DNA of 49,058 bases from Collinsella aerofaciens (GTDB lineage Bacteria; Actinomycetota; Coriobacteriia; Coriobacteriales; Coriobacteriaceae), in the NCBI RefSeq assembly GCF_015670795.1, contig NZ_JADPCJ010000018.1, forward strand, positions 1 through 49,058. The letters run 5' to 3'. How positions within the stretch are numbered: the first letter of the stretch is position 1; every line of letters starts with the position of its first letter. Position numbers and translations under genes: made by a program. Below the pieces are notes generated by a model. That model was not told where the DNA came from, did not search any database, and worked only from the letters and a program-made list of their open reading frames with translations. Below are positions 42,314-49,058 of this stretch, one piece after another.

Positions 42314-42349
42314 GAGCTCATGCCTCCCAAAAAGGGGAGGCGAGAGCTC
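42314..42349 (+). other. Hairpin in the rplW-rplB spacer
   Basis: GAGCTC and GCCTCCC pair with GGGAGGC and GAGCTC around an A-rich loop. With no adequate T run, it is a weak terminator or a processing/regulatory site that separates rplC-rplD-rplW from rplB onward. Confidence 0.55.
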
Positions 42350-42370
42350 AAGGTTTTGGGCGTATAAAAT

Positions 42371-42394
42371 GGACACGCCCGGAACCGTGTATAC
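42371..42394 (+). promoter_or_regulatory. Shared ribosomal-protein motif upstream of rplB
   Basis: GGACACGCCCG-N4-CGTG followed by TATAC, almost identical to the rplC promoter element at 40506-40530. It suggests an internal promoter for rplB and the following genes, giving a leader of about 80 bases. Confidence 0.6.
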
Positions 42395-42474
42395 GTCCGG
42401 TGTCATCGCACCCGAGGCAGAACCTCGAATCCCTGTCTGCGATGGCTAACGGATTCCTATTGAAAGGGATTGTA

Positions 42475-43305
42475 ATGGCTGTAAAGCACCTTAAGCCGAC
42501 CTCCGCTGGTAGGCGTTGGCAGACGATCTCCGACTTCTCCGAGATCACCTGCACCAAGCCCGAGAAGTCTCTTCTCGAGCCCCTGCCCAAGAAGGCCGGT
42601 CGTAACAACAACGGCCGCATCACCACCCGCCACCAGGGCGGCGGCGTGAAGCGTCGTTACCGCGTGATCGACTTCAAGCGCAACAAGGACGGCGTGCCCG
42701 CCAAGGTCGCCACGATCGAGTACGATCCAAACCGTTCCGCTCGCATCGCTCTGCTGCACTACGCTGACGGTGAGAAGCGCTACATCCTGGCCCCCAAGGG
42801 CCTCGAGGTCGGTCAGACCATCATGTCCGGTTCTGACGCCGACATCAAGCCGGGCAACGCTCTGCCCCTCGCCGACATCCCCGTCGGTACGCTCATCCAC
42901 GCCGTCGAGTTCCAGCCGGGCAAGGGCGCTGCTATCGCCCGTTCCGCCGGTAACTCCTGCCAGCTGATGGGTAAGGAGGGCAAGTACGCCATCGTCCGTA
43001 TGCCTTCCTCCGAGATGCGCCGCATCCTCGTTACCTGCCGCGCCACCGTCGGTGAGGTCGGCAACGCCGATCACTCCAACATCGTCATCGGCAAGGCCGG
43101 CCGTAAGCGTCACATGAACGTGCGCCCGACCGTCCGCGGTACCGTCATGAACCCTGTCGACCACCCGCACGGCGGTGGCGAGGGCAAGAACCACACCTCT
43201 GGTCGTCCCTCCGTTACCCCCTGGGGTAAGCCGACGAAGGGCCTTCGTACGCGCAAGAAGAAGAAGGTCTCGAACCAGCACATCATTCGTCGCCGTAAGA
43301 AGTAA
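42475..43305 (+). CDS. rplB: 50S ribosomal protein L2
   Basis: A 276-residue protein needed for subunit joining and peptidyl-transferase activity. [17 protein letters not shown] and [13 protein letters not shown] with the critical histidine are present. The ATG at 42475 follows GAAAGGGA; GGATTCC upstream can pair with the ribosome site, so leader control is possible. It probably has its own promoter. Confidence 0.97.
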   Translation: MAVKHLKPTSAGRRWQTISDFSEITCTKPEKSLLEPLPKKAGRNNNGRITTRHQGGGVKRRYRVIDFKRNKDGVPAKVATIEYDPNRSARIALLHYADGEKRYILAPKGLEVGQTIMSGSDADIKPGNALPLADIPVGTLIHAVEFQPGKGAAIARSAGNSCQLMGKEGKYAIVRMPSSEMRRILVTCRATVGEVGNADHSNIVIGKAGRKRHMNVRPTVRGTVMNPVDHPHGGGEGKNHTSGRPSVTPWGKPTKGLRTRKKKKVSNQHIIRRRKK

Positions 43306-43337
43306 TTTCGGATACCGAGTTTTAGGAGAAAGCACTT

Positions 43338-43598
43338 ATGAGCAGAAGTCTCAAAAAGGGCCCGTTCGTGGAGACTCGCCTTCTCTCGCGTATCACCGCG
43401 ATGAACGAGGCTGGCAAGAAGGACGTCGTGAAGACCTGGTCCCGCGCGTCCACCATCTTCCCCGAGATGGTTGGTCACACCATCGCCGTCCACGACGGCC
43501 GCAAGCATGTGCCCGTGTATGTTACCGAGTCCATGGTTGGTCACAAGCTCGGCGAGTTCGCGCCGACTCGTACGTTCCGTGGCCACAAGGCCAAATAG
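43338..43598 (+). CDS. rpsS: 30S ribosomal protein S19
   Basis: An 86-residue head protein that contacts S13 and the A-site finger. [30 protein letters not shown] sequence and the C-terminal [13 protein letters not shown] are standard. The start follows TAGGAG. Confidence 0.96.
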   Translation: MSRSLKKGPFVETRLLSRITAMNEAGKKDVVKTWSRASTIFPEMVGHTIAVHDGRKHVPVYVTESMVGHKLGEFAPTRTFRGHKAK

Positions 43599-43612
43599 GG
43601 GGTTAACCGTAA

Positions 43613-43984
43613 ATGGCAACTAAGTCTATTGAAACTGAGGCCACCGAGGTTCGCGCCGTCGCTAAGTACGTGCGTGTTTCCCCCAGCAAGGCCCGCCTGG
43701 TGGTCGATCTGATCCGCCGCAAGCCTGTCGCTCAGGCCTTCGACATCCTCCACTTCTGCGACCGCGCCGTCGCCGTGGATGTCGAGAAGGTTCTCCGTTC
43801 CGCCGTTGCGAACGCCGAGAACAACAACGGTCTGCGTGCCGACAACCTGGTTGTCGCCGCTGCCTATGTTGACGAGGGTCCGACGCTTAAGCGCATCCGT
43901 CCCCGCGCCAAGGGTTCCGCTTCTCGCATTCTGAAGCGTACTTCCCACATCACCGTCGTCGTTGCTCCTCGAAAGGAGGCGTAA
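43613..43984 (+). CDS. rplV: 50S ribosomal protein L22
   Basis: A 123-residue exit-tunnel protein with [19 protein letters not shown] at the N terminus and the hairpin [21 protein letters not shown] at the C terminus, the part that lines the tunnel and affects macrolide binding. It starts 14 bases after rpsS. Confidence 0.96.
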   Translation: MATKSIETEATEVRAVAKYVRVSPSKARLVVDLIRRKPVAQAFDILHFCDRAVAVDVEKVLRSAVANAENNNGLRADNLVVAAAYVDEGPTLKRIRPRAKGSASRILKRTSHITVVVAPRKEA

Positions 43985-43990
43985 AGCTGT

Positions 43991-44701
43991 ATGGGTCAGA
44001 AAGTCTACCCCACCGGCTTCCGTCTTGGCATCACCGAGAACTGGCGCTCCCGCTGGTTCGCAGAGAAGGATTACGCTAAGACCCTCGGTAACGATCTCGA
44101 GATCCGCAAGTACCTCGAGAAGCGTCTTTCCCGCGCAGCTGTCTCCCGCGTCGAGATCGAGCGCGCTGGCGACAAGGTGAAGGTCATCATCCTCACCGCT
44201 CGCCCTGGCGTTGTCATCGGTAAGAAGGGTGCCGAGATCGATACCCTCCGCACCGAGCTCGAGAAGGTTGCTGGCGTCTCCAAGGGCCAGCTCTCCGTCG
44301 ACGTTGTCGAGATCAAGCGCCCCGAGCTCGACGCCAACCTCGTTGCTCAGTCTATCGCCGAGCAGCTCGAGGGCCGCGTTGCCTTCCGTCGCGCCATGCG
44401 CAAGGCTGTCCAGTCCGCCCGCAAGGCCGGCGCTAAGGGCATCCGTATCCAGTGCTCCGGTCGTCTCGGCGGTGCCGAGATGGGCCGTCGTGAGTGGTAC
44501 CGTGAGGGTCGCGTGCCTCTGCACACCCTCCGTGCCAAGATCGACTACGGCACGGCTGTCGCCAGCACCACCATGGGCGCTTGCGGCGTGAAGGTCTGGA
44601 TCTACCTGGGCGAGAAGCTCCCGGGCCAGCCTGTTCCCAACCCTGCACTCGAGGGCTCTTCCCGTCCTCGTCGTCGTAACTCCGAGAGGAGGGGTCAGTA
44701 G
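43991..44701 (+). CDS. rpsC: 30S ribosomal protein S3
   Basis: A 236-residue mRNA-entry protein. [14 protein letters not shown] begins the protein, the KH domain motif [10 protein letters not shown] is near residue 75, and the C-terminal domain has [29 protein letters not shown] sequence. Its stop codon overlaps the rplP start by one base. Confidence 0.97.
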   Translation: MGQKVYPTGFRLGITENWRSRWFAEKDYAKTLGNDLEIRKYLEKRLSRAAVSRVEIERAGDKVKVIILTARPGVVIGKKGAEIDTLRTELEKVAGVSKGQLSVDVVEIKRPELDANLVAQSIAEQLEGRVAFRRAMRKAVQSARKAGAKGIRIQCSGRLGGAEMGRREWYREGRVPLHTLRAKIDYGTAVASTTMGACGVKVWIYLGEKLPGQPVPNPALEGSSRPRRRNSERRGQ

Positions 44702-45204
44702 TGCTTGCCCCTAAGCGTATTCTTCACCGCAAGGTGCAGCGTGGCTCCATGAAGGGCCAGGCCAAGGGTAATACCGAGCTGCATTTCGGCGAGTTTGGTA
44801 TCCAGGCTCTCGAGGCCCATTGGATCACCAACCGTCAGATCGAGGCCGCTCGTATTGCCATGACCCGCTACATGAAGCGTGGCGGTCGTGTCTACATCAC
44901 GATCTTCCCCGATAAGCCCATCACCAAGAAGCCTGCCGAGACTCGCATGGGTTCTGGTAAGGGTAACCCCGAGGAGTGGGTGGCCGTCGTCAAGCCCGGC
45001 CGCATCATGTTCGAGGTCAAGGGCGTGCCCGAGGAGGTCGCTCGCGAGGCTCTGCGTCTTGCACAGCACAAGCTTCCCATCAAGACCAAGATTGTTGCTG
45101 CCAAGAACGCTGAGCAGCGCATCGAGAAGGAGATGGCTGAGGAGGCCGCTCTCGAGGCCAAGTGGGCTGCTGAGGACGCCGCCGCCGCCAAGGAGGAGAA
45201 CTAA
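44701..45204 (+). CDS. rplP: 50S ribosomal protein L16 with C-terminal extension
   Basis: A 167-residue protein of the A-site region of the large subunit. [31 protein letters not shown] and [21 protein letters not shown] are typical. The family normally ends near residue 138 after KLPIKTK; here about 30 more residues rich in Ala, Glu and Lys form a probable helix. The start is GTG after an excellent GAGAGGAGGGG. It overlaps rpsC and rpmC by one base each. Confidence 0.95.
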   Translation: MLAPKRILHRKVQRGSMKGQAKGNTELHFGEFGIQALEAHWITNRQIEAARIAMTRYMKRGGRVYITIFPDKPITKKPAETRMGSGKGNPEEWVAVVKPGRIMFEVKGVPEEVAREALRLAQHKLPIKTKIVAAKNAEQRIEKEMAEEAALEAKWAAEDAAAAKEEN

Positions 45205-45419
45205 TGAAGCCCGCAGAGATTCGTGAGCTCTCGGACGCTCAGCTCGTTGAGAAGCTGAAGGAAATGCGCGCCGAGCTCTTTAACCTTCGTTTCCAGATGG
45301 CCACCAGCCAGCTGGACAACACCGCTCGCGTCAACACCGTGAAGAAGGACATCGCTCGCGTCCTCACGGAGCAGCGCGCCCGCGAGATCGCAGCGGAGAA
45401 GTCCGCTGTCGCCGAGTAG
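45204..45419 (+). CDS. rpmC: 50S ribosomal protein L29
   Basis: A 71-residue helical hairpin protein at the tunnel exit. EIRELSDAQLVEKLKEMRAEL begins the pattern and NTVKKDIARVLTEQR ends it. The start overlaps the rplP stop (TAATG). Confidence 0.95.
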   Translation: MKPAEIRELSDAQLVEKLKEMRAELFNLRFQMATSQLDNTARVNTVKKDIARVLTEQRAREIAAEKSAVAE

Positions 45420-45435
45420 GACCTAAGGAGAGAAC

Positions 45436-45696
45436 ATGACTGATTCGCGTAACTCGCGTAAGGTCCGTACGGGTGTCGTTACCTCCGTCTCCGGTGCCAA
45501 GACCATTGTTGTCACCATCACCGAGCGCAAGCGTCACCCCAAGTACGGCAAGATGATGACCAGCTCCAAGAAGCTGCACGCTCACGACGAGGAGTGCACG
45601 GCTGGCGTGGGCGATACCGTCCGCGTTATGGAGACCCGTCCTATGTCCAAGATGAAGCGTTGGCGCCTCATCGAGGTCGTCGAGCGCGCTAAATAA
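45436..45696 (+). CDS. rpsQ: 30S ribosomal protein S17
   Basis: An 86-residue OB-fold primary 16S rRNA-binding protein. RKVRTGVVTSVSGAKTIVVTI and the SKKLHAHDEE and METRPMSKMKRWRL segments fit. The start follows AAGGAGAG. A 118-base spacer with a leader-like hairpin separates it from rplN. Confidence 0.95.
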   Translation: MTDSRNSRKVRTGVVTSVSGAKTIVVTITERKRHPKYGKMMTSSKKLHAHDEECTAGVGDTVRVMETRPMSKMKRWRLIEVVERAK

Positions 45697-45723
45697 GCAG
45701 TCGCTCTTACGACTTGTACGTTT

Positions 45724-45789
45724 CCGAAGATGTGCGTATGCCTGGCTTGCATACCACGGGCCGTATAAAGGCTGCGCACCTCTCTTCGG
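45724..45789 (+). other. Leader-like stem-loop before rplN
   Basis: CCGAAGA (45724-45730) pairs with TCTTCGG (45783-45789), and GTGCG (45732-45736) with CGCAC (45775-45779); inside, ATGC pairs with GCAT. The structure fills the spacer between rpsQ and rplN, the point where the spc operon begins in E. coli. It may be an operator for a ribosomal protein or a processing site. Confidence 0.6.
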
Positions 45790-45814
45790 TTCTTAGTTCG
45801 GAGGAACATCTACC

Positions 45815-46183
45815 ATGATTCAGATGCAAACCATGCTGAACGTCGCCGACAACTCCGGCGCTCGCAAGATTCGCTGCATCAAGGTGCTTGGCGGTTCCAA
45901 GCGTCGTTATGCAGGCATCGGCGATGTGTTCATCGGTGCTGTCCAGGAGGCTACCCCTGGCGCCAACGTCAAGAAGAAGGACGTTGTCCGTTGCGTCGTC
46001 GTTCGCACCGTTAAGGAGATCCGCCGCAAGGATGGCTCCTACATTCGCTTTGATGAGAACGCCTGCGTTGTCATCAACAACGATGGTTCGCCCGTCGGCA
46101 CCCGTATCTTCGGGCCTGTCGCTCGCGAGCTTCGTGACAAGAAGTACATGAAGATCGTCTCGCTCGCTCCCGAGACCCTGTAG
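45815..46183 (+). CDS. rplN: 50S ribosomal protein L14
   Basis: A 122-residue beta-barrel protein at the subunit interface. [19 protein letters not shown] and the C-terminal [25 protein letters not shown] sequence are standard, at the normal length. The start follows GGAGGA. Confidence 0.97.
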   Translation: MIQMQTMLNVADNSGARKIRCIKVLGGSKRRYAGIGDVFIGAVQEATPGANVKKKDVVRCVVVRTVKEIRRKDGSYIRFDENACVVINNDGSPVGTRIFGPVARELRDKKYMKIVSLAPETL

Positions 46184-46196
46184 TTAGGGGAGATAT

Positions 46197-46502
46197 ATGT
46201 ATATCAAGAAGGGCGATAAGGTCCAGGTTCTCTCTGGTAAGGATCGCGGCAAGCAGGGCGTTGTCCTGCGTGCTCTCCCCGCCGAGAACAAGGTCGTTGT
46301 CGAGGGCGTTTCGGTCGTCAAGAAGGCCGTCAAGCCCAACGCTGCCAACCAGCAGGGCGGCATCGTTTCGCAGGAGGCTCCCATCGACGCCTCCAACGTC
46401 AATCTCGTTTGCCCCGAGTGCGGTAAGGTTACCCGCGTCGGTCACGAGAAGGACGGCAAGAACAAGCTGCGCGTCTGCAAGAAGTGCGGCCACAAGTTCT
46501 AA
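46197..46502 (+). CDS. rplX: 50S ribosomal protein L24
   Basis: A 101-residue assembly-initiating protein. The KOW motif [20 protein letters not shown] opens it; the C-terminal CPECGK and CKKCGHKF pairs form a probable zinc site. It is the last gene of the operon: a strong terminator follows and rplE, rpsN, rpsH and the other usual spc genes are absent from the next 2.5 kb. Confidence 0.96.
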   Translation: MYIKKGDKVQVLSGKDRGKQGVVLRALPAENKVVVEGVSVVKKAVKPNAANQQGGIVSQEAPIDASNVNLVCPECGKVTRVGHEKDGKNKLRVCKKCGHKF

Positions 46503-46529
46503 GCTGCCCGCAACAACAAGTTGCCAGCA

Positions 46530-46566
46530 AAGGCCCGGATGCCCCACGGCACCCGGGCCTTTTTCT
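46530..46566 (+). terminator. Terminator of the rplC-rplX operon
   Basis: AAGGCCCGG pairs with CCGGGCCTT around an inner TGCC/GGCA stem and is followed by five T residues. It shows that the operon truly ends after rplX. Confidence 0.93.
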
Positions 46567-46573
46567 ATCCCTA

Positions 46574-46708
46574 CTCATTGGGGGCTCATTGGGGACAGAC
46601 ATAAATGAGTGGCCGATGATTGGCAGTCATTGGGGACATACTCATTGGGGACAGACTTAAATGAGTGGTCGTCGCTTGGCATTCATTGGGGACAGGCTTA
46701 AATGAGTG
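46574..46708. repeat. 28-bp GGGGACAG repeat array
   Basis: Three full copies of CTCATTGGGGACAGAC-N-TAAATGAG at 46585, 46641 and 46682 (the last starts TTCATT), plus two truncated copies at 46574 and 46627. Each copy ends in CTCATT/AATGAG, so it can fold. The GGGACAG core is shared with the 27-bp inverted repeats of the sigma cassette; sequences of this type are often linked to REP/RAYT elements. Confidence 0.8.
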
Positions 46709-46718
46709 CCGTTGAAAC

Positions 46719-46792
46719 GCCGGTAGCTGGGGACGTTCCCTATGTGCCGGCAGTTAGGGAAGTCCCTATCTGCCGGCAGTTTGGAACAGTCC
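46719..46792. repeat. 26-27-bp tandem GCCGGCAG repeat
   Basis: Units start at 46719, 46746 and 46772 (GCCGGCAGTTAGGGAAGTCC type), the last one partial. Each contains a GGGA/TCCC dyad. This array directly follows the GGGGACAG repeats. Confidence 0.75.
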
Positions 46793-46894
46793 TTTGATGG
46801 CTGCGCCCCCCCAGAGGGGTGGAGTAATACAGCCTACTCTGTCTTTTATGGCTATGGTGTTCCGCCCTTTTATGTTTCATAAGGATCGTCGCAT

Positions 46895-46942
46895 GCGCAT
46901 TTACGCGCATAGCCTTGCGCGATAATGCGCATAACCGCGCAA
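46895..46942. promoter_or_regulatory. Helically phased GCGC array before the oxidoreductase-deoR operon
   Basis: GCGCAT, GCGCAT, GCGCGA, GCGCAT and GCGCAA start at 46895, 46905, 46917, 46927 and 46937, steps of 10, 12, 10 and 10 bases, so all lie near one face of the helix. A further GCGCGCAATTGTGCG lies near 47010. This is a probable multi-site operator for the DeoR protein encoded downstream. The rest of 46793-47072 shows no gene. Confidence 0.55.
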
Positions 46943-47072
46943 ACATCTGCCAACTATGGCTAAATAATGACCGATAAGCAAATAAACACGCAAACACGAG
47001 CAGATACGCGCGCAATTGTGCGAATATAGGGCTGTTAGAAATGAAGGACTTCCGATGACTCAGGAGGCACTC

Positions 47073-48152
47073 ATGGCAGATTCCAAACAGGCTCCGCTCG
47101 ACGCCGAAGCAGCCGCTAAGGCGGCGTTTGCCTCGGTCCAGGATCGGCCGTTCCCCGACGACATTTTTACGGCTCCCGAGCTTCGCTGGGCTGTGATCGG
47201 TTGCGGCGTTATTGCCAACCAAATGGCCCAGTCCCTCGCGCTGGCCGGCCGCAAGCTTGCGGGCGTCGCCAACCGCACGCTGTTCAAGGCCCAGGCTTTT
47301 GCTGAGCAGTATGGCATCGAGAAGGTCTATGAAACGGTTGAGGACCTCTATGCCGATCCGGATATCGACGCCGTCTATATCACCACGCCGCACAACACGC
47401 ATATCACCTATCTGCGTGCCGCTCTGGCAGCTGGTAAGCACGTACTCTGCGAGAAGGCCATTACCCTCAACTCTGCCGAGCTCGACGAGGCCCGTGCCAT
47501 CGCCGACGAGCACAACGTGGTCCTTATGGATGCCACCACGGTGCTCCACATGCCCTTGTATCAGGAGCTGCGCCGCCGCATGGATGCCGGCGACTTTGGA
47601 CGCATGAACCTCGCCCAGCTCAACTTTGGCAGCTACAAGGAGTACGGCGACCTGACCAACCGCTTTTACAATCGCAACCTTGCTGGCGGTGCCATGCTCG
47701 ATATTGGCGTCTATGCCTTGTCCGTCATGCGCCTCTTTATGGCAAGCCAGCCCGCTGAGGTCGTTTCGCTGGGCAACACCTGCGAGACTGGCGTTGACGT
47801 CGCGGGTGGCATCGTCTGCCGAAATGCCGAGCAGCAGCTGGGCGTCGTGAGCCTTACGCTCCACTCCAAGCAGCCCAAGCGCTCGGTCATCAGCTTTGAC
47901 AATTGCTATGTCGAGGTCAACGAGTATCCACGCGCCGATCACGCGACGATCGTGTGGACCGCGGACGGTCATCGCGAGGAGGTCGCCGCGGGCACCGAGG
48001 CTTATGCCCTGTGCTACGAGATGGCCGACCTGGAGAAGGCCGTTGCCGGCGACGACTCCAAGCGCGAGCTTCTGGGCTATGCTTCTGATGTTATGGAGCT
48101 GATGACCAAGCTCCGCGCCGACTGGGGAGTCGTGTACCCCGAGGAGGAGTAA
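47073..48152 (+). CDS. Gfo/Idh/MocA family NAD(P)-dependent oxidoreductase
   Basis: A 359-residue dehydrogenase of sugars or cyclitols. The Rossmann segment VIGCGVIANQMAQSLALAG is near residue 35-55, CEKAI gives the family lysine and AGGAMLDIGVYALS the conserved helix in the C-terminal domain. Several starts are possible; the ATG at 47073 has AGGAGG five bases upstream, better than ATG 47055. The substrate is unknown. The deoR gene starts 3 bases after its stop, so a sugar-responsive operon is likely. Confidence 0.88.
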   Translation: MADSKQAPLDAEAAAKAAFASVQDRPFPDDIFTAPELRWAVIGCGVIANQMAQSLALAGRKLAGVANRTLFKAQAFAEQYGIEKVYETVEDLYADPDIDAVYITTPHNTHITYLRAALAAGKHVLCEKAITLNSAELDEARAIADEHNVVLMDATTVLHMPLYQELRRRMDAGDFGRMNLAQLNFGSYKEYGDLTNRFYNRNLAGGAMLDIGVYALSVMRLFMASQPAEVVSLGNTCETGVDVAGGIVCRNAEQQLGVVSLTLHSKQPKRSVISFDNCYVEVNEYPRADHATIVWTADGHREEVAAGTEAYALCYEMADLEKAVAGDDSKRELLGYASDVMELMTKLRADWGVVYPEEE

Positions 48153-48155
48153 GCG

Positions 48156-48902
48156 ATGCTTGCGGAAGATAGGCTCAACGCGATTGTGTCGATGGTGCAG
48201 CAGGCCGGCTCGGTTACCGTGCCGGAGCTTGCCGAAGCCCTGGGCGTGACGCCGTCCACCATTCGCCGTGACCTGCAGACGCTCGACCGCGCACACCGTA
48301 TCGCCAAGGTGCACGGAGGCGCGACGAGTCTGGAACGCGCGCACGTGACGCGCGACCTGACGATCAGCGAGCGCAGTGATCTCCATAACGATGACAAGGA
48401 GCGCATCTGCGCCCGTGCCGCGGCTCTGGTGGAGCCCGATAGCTTTGTGTATATCGATTCGGGCTCCACGACCCTCAAGCTCATCGAGCATCTTCCGCGC
48501 CTTGAGGGTGTCACCTATGTGACCGATTCCGTGCTCCATGCTCAGCATCTCGCCCTGCGTGGTATGCGCACCGTGGTGCTAGGCGGCGAGCTCAAGCCCG
48601 AGACCGAGGCGCTCGTCGGTCCCGACGCCTTGGCAACCCTGGACCGCTATAACTTCAACTGCGGCTTTTGGGGTTCCAATGGCATCGCCGCCGAGCAAGG
48701 TCTCACCACACCGGATATCGAGGAAGCGCAAGTCAAGCGTATCTCGATGCGCCATACCGCCAAACGCTTCGTAATCTCAGACGCCAGCAAATTCGGCATG
48801 GTGGCGCCCGTCAAGTTCGCGGACTTCCGCGACGCAACGATTATCACTGCGGGCGAGGTCCCCGCCAAGTACCGGGCAATGGACAACGTCATCACTGTCT
48901 AA
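48156..48902 (+). CDS. DeoR/GlpR family transcriptional regulator
   Basis: A 248-residue repressor-type protein. The N-terminal winged helix VTVPELAEALGVTPSTIRRDL (about residues 20-40) binds DNA, and the C-terminal phosphosugar sensor has DSGSTT and GGELKPET. It is cotranscribed with the oxidoreductase and probably reads the phased array at 46895-46942. Codon use in the last 150 bases shifts to A- and C-ending codons. An IS3-family end begins 38 bases after the stop. Confidence 0.9.
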   Translation: MLAEDRLNAIVSMVQQAGSVTVPELAEALGVTPSTIRRDLQTLDRAHRIAKVHGGATSLERAHVTRDLTISERSDLHNDDKERICARAAALVEPDSFVYIDSGSTTLKLIEHLPRLEGVTYVTDSVLHAQHLALRGMRTVVLGGELKPETEALVGPDALATLDRYNFNCGFWGSNGIAAEQGLTTPDIEEAQVKRISMRHTAKRFVISDASKFGMVAPVKFADFRDATIITAGEVPAKYRAMDNVITV

Positions 48903-48939
48903 CAGCGAGACAAGGCCAAAACCACCACGAAGGTGCCTG

Positions 48940-49058
48940 TGAACTGCCTCCCATTTCTTGGACATCGGGAAATGGGAGGTTTGGAGTGGGTATGATGAAT
49001 TGGACACCTAGTTAAGAGCGAAAGGTGTTCAAGATGACCCAAAGAAGAAAGCGATACG
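48940..49058 (+). mobile_element. Left end of an IS3-family insertion sequence (cut by window edge)
   Basis: TGAACTGCC starts a terminal segment followed by TTGGACA spacing typical of IS150-group IS3 elements, an internal dyad CCTCCCATTTC/GAAATGGGAGG (48947-48981), and a transposase start. The right end lies outside the window. Confidence 0.7.
49034..49058 (+). CDS. IS3-family transposase OrfA, first codons only
   Basis: Only MTQRRKRY is inside the window. This basic start is characteristic of IS3-family OrfA proteins, which carry a helix-turn-helix that binds the element ends. AAAGG lies upstream of the ATG. Whether the gene is intact cannot be seen. Confidence 0.6.

Noticed and set aside
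46574..46792. A CRISPR array
   Set aside because: Repeat spacing is irregular, there are only three full copies, spacers are partly repeat-derived and no cas gene is present.

Overview
The window reads as a moderately high-GC actinobacterial chromosome segment, most likely a gut member of the Coriobacteriia close to Collinsella. That assignment is inference from the protein sequences, the fused FeoA-FeoB and AccD-AccA, and the type of intergenic repeats; no database search was possible. Coding is dense and almost all on the + strand, with Shine-Dalgarno-led starts and frequent GTG/TTG starts.

Layout. (1) 1-8860: accessory metabolism. A glucose-type PTS IIA protein (minus strand), an alpha/beta hydrolase, a FeoA-FeoB ferrous iron transporter, a SotB-like efflux permease, a GH13 glycosidase, a family-6 uracil/hypoxanthine DNA glycosylase and an unidentified minus-strand gene, with hairpin repeats between them. 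(2) 8954-21144: an aminotransferase, then rplJ-rplL behind an L10 leader, galU, and rpoB-rpoC. (3) 21157-23002: an ECF sigma factor and a membrane-anchored partner, bracketed by perfect 27-bp inverted repeats. (4) 23227-26845: rpsL-rpsG-fusA-rpsJ, closed by a terminator. (5) 26901-38356: birA divergent from one long fatty-acid operon, fabH-acpP-fabK-fabD-fabG-fabF-accB-fabZ-accC-accDA, followed by an orphan PTS IIC gene. BirA would biotinylate AccB, and AccB/AccC/AccDA make malonyl-CoA for the Fab enzymes. (6) 38434-40254: a cation diffusion facilitator and a histidine phosphatase. (7) 40506-46566: rplC-rplD-rplW-rplB-rpsS-rplV-rpsC-rplP-rpmC-rpsQ-rplN-rplX, then a terminator; rplE and the rest of the spc genes do not follow. 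(8) 46574-49058: repeat-rich spacer, a Gfo/Idh oxidoreductase with a DeoR regulator, and the left end of an IS3-family element cut by the window edge.

Most notable. First, three long palindromes (10125-10385, 23027-23167, 40291-40453) share a conserved structured core of about 67 bp with compensatory base changes, but have unrelated, self-complementary arms. Each lies just upstream of a ribosomal-protein operon, and at the first the rplJ promoter lies inside the palindrome. Second, RpoC ends in a domain that aligns without gaps to the DNA-binding C-terminal domain of the RNA polymerase alpha subunit and keeps five of its key contact residues. Third, a motif GGAYACGCCCG-N4-CGTG recurs upstream of rpsL, rplC and rplB. 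Together with a remodelled RpoB fork loop 2 and a scattered S10/spc gene order, these point to an unusual transcription and ribosomal-protein control system in this lineage.
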